DNA of 64,000 nucleotides from Halomonas qaidamensis. Its GTDB lineage: Bacteria > Pseudomonadota > Gammaproteobacteria > Pseudomonadales > Halomonadaceae. A model generated the notes under the pieces. It did not search any database and was not told where the DNA came from. It worked only from the letters and a program-made list of their open reading frames with translations. Of the stretch, positions 17,089 to 25,326 are shown piece after piece; the stretch's first letter is position 1, and each line of letters begins with the position of its first letter. The position numbers and the translations under genes were made by a program. The stretch is taken from positions 1,364,001 through 1,428,000 of the forward strand of contig NZ_CP080627.1 in NCBI RefSeq assembly GCF_025917315.1, read 5' to 3'.

Positions 17089-18801
17089 TTACAGCAGTAA
17101 TCGGCGAATGTCCGTCAATACATCGGCCAGGAAGGCCGTAAAGCGGGCGGCATCCGCACCGTTAATTGCGCGGTGATCGTAGGAGAGCGACAACGGCATC
17201 ATCAGACGCGGCTGGAAGGTACTGCCATCCCATACCGGTTTCATCTGCGCTTTCGACACCCCCAAGATCGCCACTTCCGGCGCATTAACGATCGGCGTGA
17301 ACGCGGTTCCACCAATTGAGCCAAGGCTCGAAATGGTGAAGCAGCCACCGGTCATCTCATCACGCTTAAGCTTCTTGGTTTGCGCTTTCTTACCTAGCTC
17401 CGCCATCTCCTTGGCAATCTCAATCAAGGATTTTTTATCGGCATTGCGCACTACCGGCACCATCAGACCATCAGGCGTATCCACGGCAATCCCAATATGC
17501 ACGTAGTTTTTCCATACCAGCGTTTCGCCGTCGCCTTTGAGGCTGACGTTAAACTGGGGGAACTTACGCAGTGCAAAGGCACAGGCTTTAACCATAAACG
17601 GCAACGGTGTCAGCTTGGCGCCTTGGGCTTCGGCCTCGGCTTTCATAGCTTTACGGAAGCTTTCAAGCTCGGTAATGTCGGCCTCATCGAACTGCGTCAC
17701 GTGAGGTACATTGAGCCAGCTGCGGTGCAGATTGGTCGCGCCCATCTTAAGCAGGCGGCCCATCGGCTTTTCTTCTATCTCGCCAAACTGACTGAAGTCG
17801 ACTTCTGGGATCGCGGGAATGCCAGCACCACCACTCGCTGCTGGGGAAGTCGCTGTTTGTGCTTTACCTTGGTTGGCAATGGCCTGCTTCACGTAGGCCT
17901 GTACATCTTCTTTCAGCACCCGGTCTTTCGGGCCACTAGGCTTAACAAGACGAAGATCGACATTTAGTTCACGGGCCAGCATCCGAACGGCGGGGCCTGC
18001 GTGCACCAGCTGACTATCCCGTGGCTGATTATCAGCGATTTGTGCTTCCGGACTCGGGGAGCCTTCAGGAGAAGAAGCTTGTTTTGCTGGCTCTTTAGCG
18101 ACAGGTTCTTCAGCGACAGGTTCTTCAACGGCAGACTCTTCTTCCGGCGCGCTGCTGGCTTGGCTAGCGGCTTGCGGCGCGTCTTCTTCTTCAGCCGATG
18201 CATCACCGCCTTCGTCCGCGATTTCCATCTGGCCGATCACGTCGCCTTCCGAGACGGTATCGCCTTCTTTCACCGTGAGCGCAACGATCTTACCGCCGTG
18301 CGGGCTGGGTACATCCATCGAGGCTTTATCCGACTCGAGGGTGATCAGAGTGTCTTCGGCGTTGACGTCATCGCCGGCGCTGACTGCCACTTCGATGATC
18401 TCAACGTTGTCTGAACCACCCAAGTCCGGCACTTTAATATCGACCGTTTGTTTACCGCCACCGGCTTTCTTCGCTGCCGGTGCGGGGGCGTCTTCCTGCT
18501 TCGGTGCGGGGGCTTCGTCGGAGGAGCTGTCAGCCGCTGCTTCCGGCTTGGCATCGCTACCGCCTTCAACCTCCAGCTCAACGATGTCGTCACCTTCCGA
18601 GACGGTATCGCCTTCTTTGACCAGCACTTTGAGCACCTTGCCGCCTTTCGGGGCCGGGACGTCCATGCTGGCTTTGTCAGATTCCAGGGTGATTAGGGTG
18701 TCTTCCGCTTCAATGACGTCGCCTTCTGACACCGCAATCTCGATGATTTCGACATCGGTATCGCCACCGATATCGGGAACTTTGATGATTTCGCTACTCA
18801 A
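17089..18801 (-). CDS. aceF: Pyruvate dehydrogenase E2, dihydrolipoamide acetyltransferase
   Basis: 570 residues, starting at a TTG (18799-18801). The reason for this start is a perfect AAGGAG (18809-18814) seven bases upstream and the immediate lipoyl domain. Two lipoyl domains carry lipoylated K43 and K159, each in SDKASMDVP. Ala/Pro/Glu-rich linkers, a peripheral-subunit-binding domain (VRMLARELNVDLRLVKPSGP) and the acyltransferase core follow. The active site is H543 with N547 (YDHRAINGAD), the His/Asn arrangement known from Azotobacter E2p. It transfers acetyl groups to CoA. It lies 58 bases after aceE. No E3 (lpd) gene is present in the window. Confidence 0.96.
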   Translation of the reverse strand: MSSEIIKVPDIGGDTDVEIIEIAVSEGDVIEAEDTLITLESDKASMDVPAPKGGKVLKVLVKEGDTVSEGDDIVELEVEGGSDAKPEAAADSSSDEAPAPKQEDAPAPAAKKAGGGKQTVDIKVPDLGGSDNVEIIEVAVSAGDDVNAEDTLITLESDKASMDVPSPHGGKIVALTVKEGDTVSEGDVIGQMEIADEGGDASAEEEDAPQAASQASSAPEEESAVEEPVAEEPVAKEPAKQASSPEGSPSPEAQIADNQPRDSQLVHAGPAVRMLARELNVDLRLVKPSGPKDRVLKEDVQAYVKQAIANQGKAQTATSPAASGGAGIPAIPEVDFSQFGEIEEKPMGRLLKMGATNLHRSWLNVPHVTQFDEADITELESFRKAMKAEAEAQGAKLTPLPFMVKACAFALRKFPQFNVSLKGDGETLVWKNYVHIGIAVDTPDGLMVPVVRNADKKSLIEIAKEMAELGKKAQTKKLKRDEMTGGCFTISSLGSIGGTAFTPIVNAPEVAILGVSKAQMKPVWDGSTFQPRLMMPLSLSYDHRAINGADAARFTAFLADVLTDIRRLLL

Positions 18802-18859
18802 GGTCGCGCTCCTTCCAAATCGGATCGAGCCGGCGGGCATCTGCCCGCCGGGCAGCGGT

Positions 18860-21532
18860 TTAGCTGGTCAGCGGGTTCGGCTTGTTGGCATCGATGCCAT
18901 ATTTCTTCAGCGCTTCGCCGACATGCTTACGATCAAGCTCACCGCGGTCTGCCAGCGCACGCAGCGCCGCGACGGTGACGAAGTAGCGGTCTACTTCAAA
19001 GAAGTAGCGCAGCTTCTCGCGGGTGTCGGAACGGCCGAAGCCGTCTGTACCCAGCACGGTGTACTCGCTCGGCACCCAGGCACGTACCTGGTCAGCGTAG
19101 AGCTTCATGTAGTCGGTGGAGGCAATCACCGGACCGTCACGACCTTCCAGGCACTTCGTGACGTGGGGCTTGGTGGCCTCAACGTCCGGGTTTAAGAAGG
19201 CTTCACGCTCCAGCAGTAGTGCTTCGCGGCGCAGTTCGTTAAAACTGGTGACGCTCCAGATATCCGCGCCAATGCCCCAGTCGTTGGCCAGCAGTTCTGC
19301 GGCGGCTTCGACTTCGCGCAGAATGGTGCCGGAGCCCATCAGCTGTACGCGGCCTTTATTGCCCTGCGTTTCGTTGAGCAGGTACATGCCTTTGACGATA
19401 TCGTCGGTAGGCACGTTGTCGATGACCGGATGCTCGTAGTTTTCGTTCATCACCGTCAGGTAGTAGAAGCAGTTCTCTTTGTCGGTGAACATGCGCTTCA
19501 GACCATCCTGGAGGATGACCGCCACTTCGTGGGCATAGGTGGGGTCATAGCTGCGGCAGTTGGGGATGGTGGAGGCTTGAATCAAGCTGTGGCCATCCTG
19601 GTGCTGCAGACCTTCGCCGTTGAGCGTGGTACGCCCAGCGGTGCCGCCGACCATAAAGCCGCGGGCTTGTAGGTCACCGGCGGCCCAGGCCAAATCACCA
19701 ATGCGCTGGAAGCCGAACATCGAGTAGTAGATGTAGAACGGCAGCAGGGTGACGTTGTTGTTGCTGTAGGACGTCGCGGCGGCAATCCACGCGGACATCG
19801 CGCCGGCCTCACTAATCCCCTCTTCGAGGACCTGACCTTTCTGGTCCTCGCGGTAGTACATGATCTGGCCTTTATCGACCGGCTCGTACTTCTGCCCTTC
19901 GGAGGTGTAAATGCCCAACTGGCGGAACATGCCTTCCATGCCGAAGGTACGTGCTTCGTCTGGAATAATCGGCACCACGTGCTTGCCAAGCTTCTTATCC
20001 TTCACCAAGCCGTTGAGAACGCGCACAAACGCCATGGTGGTCGAGACTTCGCGCCCTTTGGAACCGCCCATTTGCGAGGCAAAGGTTTTGTCTTCTAGGC
20101 TGGGGATTTCCAGCGCCTCAAAGTCACTGCGGCGGCTGGGCAGGTAGCCGTTGAGGCGTTCGCGCTGCAGGTGCATGTACTTAAGCTCGGGGGAGTCTTC
20201 TTCCGGCTTGTAGTAGGGCACGTCTTTGAGCTGCTCGTCGCTGATCGGAATACCAAAGCGATCGCGGAATTTACGCAGCGCTTCGTACTCCATGCTCTTG
20301 ACCTGGTGGGCTTCGTTGGCGGCTTCGCCATCGCCGCTGCCCATGCCGTAGCCTTTGACGGTGTGCGCCAGAATGACTGTGGGCTTGCCGTTAGTCTGGT
20401 TGACCGCTTCATGGTAGGCCGCATAGACCTTGAACGGATCGTGACCACCGCGGTTGAGCTTCCAGATGTCTTCGTCAGACAGGTCGTTGACCATCGCTTC
20501 GGTTTCAGGGTACTTACCAAAGAAGTGCTCACGGGTGTAGGAACCGCCGTTAGCCTTGTAGTTCTGGTACTCACCGTCGACCGCTTCATCCATGCGTTTT
20601 TGCAGGATGCCTTTCTTGTCCTTCTCGAACAGCGGGTCCCAGTGACGTCCCCAGACGACCTTGATGACGTTCCAACCGGCACCACGGAACACGCCTTCGA
20701 ACTCGTCCATCACGCGGGAGTTACCGCGCACCGGACCGTCCAAGCGCTGCAGGTTGCAGTTGATGACGAAGATCAGGTTATCGAGGTTTTCACGTCCCGC
20801 CAGGGAAATCGCGCCCAAGGATTCCGGCTCATCACACTCGCCGTCGCCCATAAAGCACCAGATCTTACGGTCGTACATGTCTTTCAGCTCACGGTGATGC
20901 AGGTACTTCATCACGTGGGCTTGATAGATGGCCTGAATCGGGCCGAGCCCCATAGACACCGTGGGGAACTGCCAGTAGTCCGGCATCAGCCACGGGTGCG
21001 GGTAGGAAGAGAGGCCATCGCCGTCGACTTCGCGACGGAATTTGTCCATCTGCTCTTCTGACAACCGGCCTTCCAGGTAAGAACGCGCGTAAATACCCGG
21101 GGCGACGTGGCCCTGGATGTAAATCAGGTCGCCTTCAAAATCGCCCTTGGGCGCGCGGAAGAAGTGGTTAAAGCCCACGTCGTAGAGCGTGGCCGACGAC
21201 ATAAAGCTGGCGATATGGCCGCCCAACCCGGGGTTGGCACGGTTATTACGAATGACCTGAGCAATGGCGTTGTAACGGATCAACGACCGAATGCGGCGCT
21301 CCATAAACAGGTCGCCGGGCATCGGTGCTTCACGATGCACAGGGATCGTATTCCGGTGCGGGGTTGTCACCGAGAAGGGCACCTTCATCCCGTCCCGGCG
21401 CAGGCGATCCGCCAGGCGGGTCATCAGGTAGCGGGCACGATCTTCGCCCTCACGATCCAGGACTGATTCCAGGGAATCCAACCATTCCGTGGTTTCGAGT
21501 GGATCGAGATCTTCTCTTGTCTCCAGACTCAT
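18860..21532 (-). CDS. aceE: Pyruvate dehydrogenase E1, homodimeric type
   Basis: 890 residues from ATG 21532, preceded by GGAGAG; this matches the usual 885-890 length. It decarboxylates pyruvate with thiamine diphosphate and passes acetyl to E2. The ThDP motif GDGECDEPESLGA...INCNLQ and the KGYGMGSGDGEA region are present, as is the C-terminal WVPSEYTVLGTDGFGRSD. The gene is on the same strand as uraD, which ends 103 bases upstream, with no obvious terminator between. It is therefore possible that some aceEF transcription comes from the uraD promoter. Confidence 0.97.
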   Translation of the reverse strand: MSLETREDLDPLETTEWLDSLESVLDREGEDRARYLMTRLADRLRRDGMKVPFSVTTPHRNTIPVHREAPMPGDLFMERRIRSLIRYNAIAQVIRNNRANPGLGGHIASFMSSATLYDVGFNHFFRAPKGDFEGDLIYIQGHVAPGIYARSYLEGRLSEEQMDKFRREVDGDGLSSYPHPWLMPDYWQFPTVSMGLGPIQAIYQAHVMKYLHHRELKDMYDRKIWCFMGDGECDEPESLGAISLAGRENLDNLIFVINCNLQRLDGPVRGNSRVMDEFEGVFRGAGWNVIKVVWGRHWDPLFEKDKKGILQKRMDEAVDGEYQNYKANGGSYTREHFFGKYPETEAMVNDLSDEDIWKLNRGGHDPFKVYAAYHEAVNQTNGKPTVILAHTVKGYGMGSGDGEAANEAHQVKSMEYEALRKFRDRFGIPISDEQLKDVPYYKPEEDSPELKYMHLQRERLNGYLPSRRSDFEALEIPSLEDKTFASQMGGSKGREVSTTMAFVRVLNGLVKDKKLGKHVVPIIPDEARTFGMEGMFRQLGIYTSEGQKYEPVDKGQIMYYREDQKGQVLEEGISEAGAMSAWIAAATSYSNNNVTLLPFYIYYSMFGFQRIGDLAWAAGDLQARGFMVGGTAGRTTLNGEGLQHQDGHSLIQASTIPNCRSYDPTYAHEVAVILQDGLKRMFTDKENCFYYLTVMNENYEHPVIDNVPTDDIVKGMYLLNETQGNKGRVQLMGSGTILREVEAAAELLANDWGIGADIWSVTSFNELRREALLLEREAFLNPDVEATKPHVTKCLEGRDGPVIASTDYMKLYADQVRAWVPSEYTVLGTDGFGRSDTREKLRYFFEVDRYFVTVAALRALADRGELDRKHVGEALKKYGIDANKPNPLTS

Positions 21533-21635
21533 AGAGGTCTCTCCGAATGACGATAAAAGGTAAGCCTCACAGCCTGAAGGGCCGAGCACCACAGGTCAGG
21601 CTGAAAGGAAAATACAAGCGCTAAGCGCGTGAGAA

Positions 21636-22169
21636 TTACGCTGCCTCGGCTGCACGCATGTGCAGGCGAAAGCGCGCTATCTGGATGATTTGTTCAATAG
21701 CGGTACGTCGTTCGGCAGCGGCGTCGTTTTCAAGACGCTTTTCGAACGCATAAAGGATGGCGTGTCGATCAAGCCCTTTAACAGCAATCACAAAGGGGAA
21801 GCCGAACTTCTCTTGATAGGCCTGATTCAGGCGTTGAAAGCGCTCAAACTCTTCGCTTGAGCATTGATCTAGCCCCGCACCTGCCTGTTCGCGGGTGGAG
21901 TCCTGGGTTAGCTCCCCCGCTAGTGCTGCTTTCCCGGCAAGGTCTGGGTGAGCGCGAATGACAGCAATTTGCTGATCGATATCAGCACGCTTAAGCACAT
22001 TGCCCATGCAGTCAGCTAGTACATCCGGGTCATCGTGTTGGTCGGTAAACCCCTGTTTCCAAGCGGTTTCTGCTACCCAGGGTGAATGTTCAAAGATGTC
22101 CCCGTAATGCTCAAGAAAGGCTTCTAGGCCAAGGCGGCTGGGGCGAGCTGATTTTAGAATGTGCGACAT
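21636..22169 (-). CDS. uraD: OHCU decarboxylase
   Basis: 177 residues from the ATG at 22169, preceded by GGAGAA; an in-frame ATG at 22181 is possible. It converts OHCU to S-allantoin, the third step after PuuD and UraH. The catalytic His74 lies in VIRAHPDLAGKAAL and the QYQEKFGFPFVIAVKG-like block is intact (AYQEKFGFPFVIAVKGLD). Length is normal for bacterial UraD. It is separated from uraH/puuD by about 12 kb and reads towards aceE. A perfect TTATTGTATACAATAA palindrome lies 32 bases upstream of the start. Confidence 0.95.
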   Translation of the reverse strand: MSHILKSARPSRLGLEAFLEHYGDIFEHSPWVAETAWKQGFTDQHDDPDVLADCMGNVLKRADIDQQIAVIRAHPDLAGKAALAGELTQDSTREQAGAGLDQCSSEEFERFQRLNQAYQEKFGFPFVIAVKGLDRHAILYAFEKRLENDAAAERRTAIEQIIQIARFRLHMRAAEAA

Positions 22170-22200
22170 TGTATTCTCCATTTGTATTTGTTTGTCTTTT

Positions 22201-22216
22201 TTATTGTATACAATAA
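22201..22216. promoter_or_regulatory. Perfect 16-bp palindrome before uraD
   Basis: TTATTGTATACAATAA is fully symmetric and lies 32 bases before the uraD start. It is the best example of the TTGTATACAA-like motif shared by the purine promoters of this window and fits the T-GT-N-AC-A pattern of GntR/FCD operators. It could serve uraD, and possibly also the divergent porin gene. Confidence 0.6.
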
Positions 22217-22301
22217 ATATATCAAAATGTACTCTAAGAAGTGTCGTTCCCGCAAAAAAATCGCTATTGCATCCGCGATAAGCGGGCATAACGGCGTTAG
22301 G

Positions 22302-22372
22302 AAAATCTTTATAGAAAGTTCTTTATAGAAAATCTTTATAGAAGGGCCTTTACAGAGAGGGCTCTTAGAAAG
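22302..22372 (+). repeat. Degenerate tandem repeat, period 13-15 bp, before the porin gene
   Basis: TCTTTATAGAA occurs at 22306, 22320 and 22333 (exact), then as CCTTTACAGAG at 22347 and CTCTTAGAA at 22362. The array ends about 40 bases before the porin start, so it would lie in the promoter or leader. Function unknown; replication slippage or stacked regulator half-sites are both possible. Confidence 0.6.
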
Positions 22373-22409
22373 ATGCCTAAAAACAAAATCAAACAACAAA
22401 GGGTTTTGC

Positions 22410-23276
22410 ATGTTGAAGAGCAAACGAGCAGTGGCAACGTATCTGGCGATAGGCGCTTCCCTTGGCACTATCTCGGCAGGTGCCCAGGCAGCGACATGGA
22501 GCGATACGTTTGTGGGTTATCGCTATGGAACACAGTTTACCGAGCCGAATAACCCAGAGAACATAGAGAAGCATATTCTTCAGTTCACCCATGTGAGTGG
22601 TTACTCACTGGGCCAAAACTTTTTCAACTTGGACGTGCTTCAGTCCAGCAGCCAAGACCCTGCCAATAACAGTGATTCAGGGGCGACGGAAGCCTATCTG
22701 GCATATCGGCATCAACTCCATGGTGGCGGAGTATTCAATGAACCCATCGCTTTCGGGCCCATCAAAGACATGGCGCTGACGTTTGGGTTTGACCTAAACA
22801 CCAAAAATACTGGCTTTGCACCACGTAAACGTCAGCTAGTGGCGGGGCCAACGTTTAAATTTGATGTGCCGAGAGGCTTTGTAGATCTAAGTCTCTTCTA
22901 TAGCCGTGAGTGGAATCACTGCGGCTTGCCACCTTGTGGGCTGCCAGAAAACCAGAACAGCATTTCGTTTGATCCCTATTACCAAATTAACTTGGCCTGG
23001 GGGCTGCCGTTTGAAGCGGCGGCGTTACCACTAAAATTCCAAGGGTTCTATAACTACAACAGCGAAAAAGGAGACGATTACTTTGGGGAAGCGACCAAGC
23101 CTGAGCAGTTAATGCGCACCTCACTGATGCTAGACGTTGGGCAGGTCGCGTGGGGTGCGGAAAACTCCTTATGGATGGGCGTCGGTTATGAGTATTGGCG
23201 TAACAAATTCGGAAACCACAGCCAACCGGGTGTCGATACCGATGCCATGACCTTTAATCTGGAGTGGCACTTCTAA
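22410..23276 (+). CDS. tsx: Tsx-family nucleoside-specific outer-membrane channel
   Basis: A 288-residue outer-membrane beta-barrel with a signal peptide (residues 1 to about 27, cleaved after AGAQA). The mature start ATWSDTFVGYRYG and the block PENIEKHILQFTHVSGYSLG are typical of the Tsx/OmpK family of nucleoside channels, and the protein ends in Phe (NLEWHF) as outer-membrane porins do. It probably lets nucleosides or purines into the periplasm, feeding the catabolic genes nearby. An AAAGGG site precedes ATG 22410. It is divergent from uraD and followed by two terminators. Confidence 0.88.
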   Translation: MLKSKRAVATYLAIGASLGTISAGAQAATWSDTFVGYRYGTQFTEPNNPENIEKHILQFTHVSGYSLGQNFFNLDVLQSSSQDPANNSDSGATEAYLAYRHQLHGGGVFNEPIAFGPIKDMALTFGFDLNTKNTGFAPRKRQLVAGPTFKFDVPRGFVDLSLFYSREWNHCGLPPCGLPENQNSISFDPYYQINLAWGLPFEAAALPLKFQGFYNYNSEKGDDYFGEATKPEQLMRTSLMLDVGQVAWGAENSLWMGVGYEYWRNKFGNHSQPGVDTDAMTFNLEWHF

Positions 23277-23303
23277 AACTAACCACTGCTACTGGCTTAA
23301 CCG

Positions 23304-23340
23304 ATACCCCTTGGTCTGAAAGTGCCAAGGGGTATTTTTT
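23304..23340 (+). terminator. First terminator after the Tsx porin gene
   Basis: The stem ATACCCCTTGG/CCAAGGGGTAT (23304-23335) is perfect over 11 bp and is followed by TTTTT, 27 bases past the stop. Confidence 0.88.
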
Positions 23341-23354
23341 ATGTCTCAGGTGCT

Positions 23355-23382
23355 CCTTGGCTGAAAAGCCAAGGCGTTTTTT
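23355..23382 (+). terminator. Second, tandem terminator
   Basis: Stem CCTTGGCT/AGCCAAGG with a GAAA tetraloop, then CG and six T residues. It shares the CCTTGG/CCAAGG core with the hairpin just before it, so the pair may have arisen by duplication. Confidence 0.8.
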
Positions 23383-23407
23383 ATCTAACGTTTACTCAAC
23401 CTTCCGT

Positions 23408-25072
23408 TTAACGCTTTTTCCTGGCTGGTTTTTTATCAGCACTGGCTGGCGAGCTTTCCTTTGCGCTATCGCCACTGGGAAAGTGGGCGCGTACCAGTTC
23501 CAACAAACCTTGGGTAGAGGCGTCGAAGTCGGCGGCGTTGGTGTCGATGCGCTCACTGATTTCACCGGCAATGCGTTTGCCAAGCTGCACACCCCACTGA
23601 TCAAACGAGTTGATGTTCCAGATAACGCCTTGCACAAACACCTTGTGCTCGTAGAGGGCAATCAGCGCACCTAGGTTTTTCGGTGTTAGCTCGTCAAGCA
23701 AAAGGGTGCTGGAAGGGCGATTGCCGGGGCAACTGTAAGGGTCATGTTGGCTTAGCTCTTTGCTGTCCCCTTGGCTGCCTTCCATAAAGGCATTGGCCTG
23801 GGCGAGCATATTGGTGAGCAAGGCGAAGTGGTGGTCTTCCACGCCGGGCTCGGGTTTCAGCGAGGCAATAAAATCAATTGGCACGTAGCGGGTGCCTTGG
23901 TGCAGTAGCTGGAAGAAGGCGTGCTGACCGTTGGAGCCGGTCTGGCCCCAAACAATCGGACCGGTTTTATAGTTAACCGGATGGCCGAAGATATCCACCG
24001 ACTTGCCGTTAGACTCCATATCCAGCTGCTGCAGGAACGAAGGCAACTGGTTCAAGGCTTGGTCGTAGGGCACGATGGCCTGGGTTTCCGCACCCACAAA
24101 GTTGATGTACCAAATGCCGATCAGCGCCATCAGTACTGGCATATTCTGCGAAAAGGGGGCCTCGATAAAGTGGCGGTCCATCTCATGTGCGCCTTCCAGC
24201 AGTTCGATAAAGCCTTCAAAGCCAATTGAAAGCGCAATCGGCAGACCGATAGACGACCACATGGAGTAGCGCCCGCCCACCCAGGCCCAGAATTCGAATA
24301 CGTTCTCTTCACGAATACCGAATTCCATTGCCGCTTTGCGGTTGGTGGAAGCGGCAATAAAGTGGGCGCCTACGTCGGCATCTGCACCGGCATTTTCCAG
24401 GAACCAGCGCCGTGCGGTTTTGGCATTTAGCAGGGTTTCCTGGGTAGAGAAGGTTTTGGTGGAAACGATAAACAGCGTGGTCGCCGGGTCTAGCCGTGAA
24501 AGCACCTTCTGAATATGGGTGCCATCGACGTTGGAGACGAAGTGGAAGTGCAGTTCCGGGTGGCGGTATTTAAGTAGCGCGCGTACGGCCATGTTGGGGC
24601 CGAGGTCTGAGCCACCAATGCCAATATTGACCACGTCTTTAATGCGTTGACCGTTATAGCCTTTCCATTCACCGCTTCTAACCGCTTCAGAGAACTGCTT
24701 GATCTGTTCCCGGGTGCGATTGATTTCCGGCATAACATCGTTGCCGTCAACATGCACCGGTTCATCGCTTAAATTGCGCAGTGCGGTATGCAGTACTGGG
24801 CGGTTTTCAGTGACATTGATAATATCGCCAGAGAACATCTGCGCTCGGCGCTGAACCAGGGCAGAGTGGTCGGCCAGCTCCAGCAGTTTTGTAAACACTT
24901 CATCTGAGACGTGATGTTTGGAGTAATCTAAGAACAGGCCACCCACCCGTAGGCTCATTTTTTCAAAGCGCTGCGGGTCATTGGTGAAGTAATCACGAAT
25001 GCGGTCGTTGGCGGTTTTGTCACGCAGGCGTTCAAGTGCCTGCCAAGTAACGCTGCGGGTGAGTTGAAACAT
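23408..25072 (-). CDS. pgi: Glucose-6-phosphate isomerase
   Basis: A 554-residue enzyme that interconverts glucose-6-phosphate and fructose-6-phosphate. The signatures VNIGIGGSDLGPNMAVRALL and FSQNMPVLMALIGIWYINF are intact, as is the C-terminal QWGVQLGKRIAGEI. The tail after residue 530 is a short Lys/Ala-rich extension (ASADKKPARKKR). It is monocistronic and convergent with the Tsx porin gene. A HexR-like palindrome lies about 100 bases upstream of the start. Confidence 0.97.
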   Translation of the reverse strand: MFQLTRSVTWQALERLRDKTANDRIRDYFTNDPQRFEKMSLRVGGLFLDYSKHHVSDEVFTKLLELADHSALVQRRAQMFSGDIINVTENRPVLHTALRNLSDEPVHVDGNDVMPEINRTREQIKQFSEAVRSGEWKGYNGQRIKDVVNIGIGGSDLGPNMAVRALLKYRHPELHFHFVSNVDGTHIQKVLSRLDPATTLFIVSTKTFSTQETLLNAKTARRWFLENAGADADVGAHFIAASTNRKAAMEFGIREENVFEFWAWVGGRYSMWSSIGLPIALSIGFEGFIELLEGAHEMDRHFIEAPFSQNMPVLMALIGIWYINFVGAETQAIVPYDQALNQLPSFLQQLDMESNGKSVDIFGHPVNYKTGPIVWGQTGSNGQHAFFQLLHQGTRYVPIDFIASLKPEPGVEDHHFALLTNMLAQANAFMEGSQGDSKELSQHDPYSCPGNRPSSTLLLDELTPKNLGALIALYEHKVFVQGVIWNINSFDQWGVQLGKRIAGEISERIDTNAADFDASTQGLLELVRAHFPSGDSAKESSPASADKKPARKKR

Positions 25073-25168
25073 AGAAGGCGGTCCTGTTGTTTTAGATGGT
25101 TATTAAGTGACGAGCGCTGGGTTGCTAGCTCTTGCTTTGTAATATCTATAAGTCTATTTATGAGTCAT

Positions 25169-25191
25169 TTTATGTAAAAATACTACATAAA
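25169..25191. promoter_or_regulatory. HexR-like palindrome before pgi
   Basis: TTTATGTA (25169-25176) and TACATAAA (25184-25191) are exact inverted arms around AAAATAC. Read on the minus strand the core is TGTAGTATTTTTACA, close to the HexR motif I recall (tGTAATwwwATTACa), with two differences. Confidence 0.5.
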
Positions 25192-25282
25192 CAGCCGAAT
25201 GAAGCAACTAATAAGCGACTGATAGCTTAAAAATAAGTAATAAACCGTTTTTCTGTGTGAGGGCGCGGTGGTAGCAGATAAG

Positions 25283-25312
25283 GCGCTGAGTAAGCTGCAG
25301 CCTACCCAGCGC
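25283..25312 (-). terminator. Hairpin after fruA, possible terminator
   Basis: GCGCTG (25283-25288) and CAGCGC (25307-25312) frame a further GTA/TAC stem and a CTGCAG core. It lies 15 bases past the fruA stop. No T-run follows on the minus strand, so termination is uncertain. Confidence 0.4.
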
Positions 25313-25326
25313 TGATGTTTGAAAGG

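Noticed and set aside
18275..19195. 306-codon plus-strand open frame opposite aceF and the end of aceE
   Set aside because: Low-complexity Ser/Thr/Pro product produced by the repetitive lipoyl-domain code on the other strand; no ribosome site or family resemblance.
20171..21061. 296-codon plus-strand open frame opposite aceE
   Set aside because: Antisense shadow of a well-conserved E1 gene in GC-rich codons; no domain recognised.
22302..22372. CRISPR-like array
   Set aside because: Repeat units are only about 11 bp with spacers of 2-3 bp and no cas genes are nearby.
23264..23674. 136-codon plus-strand open frame across the Tsx/pgi gap
   Set aside because: It runs through two terminators and opposite the pgi 3' end; the product resembles nothing known to me.
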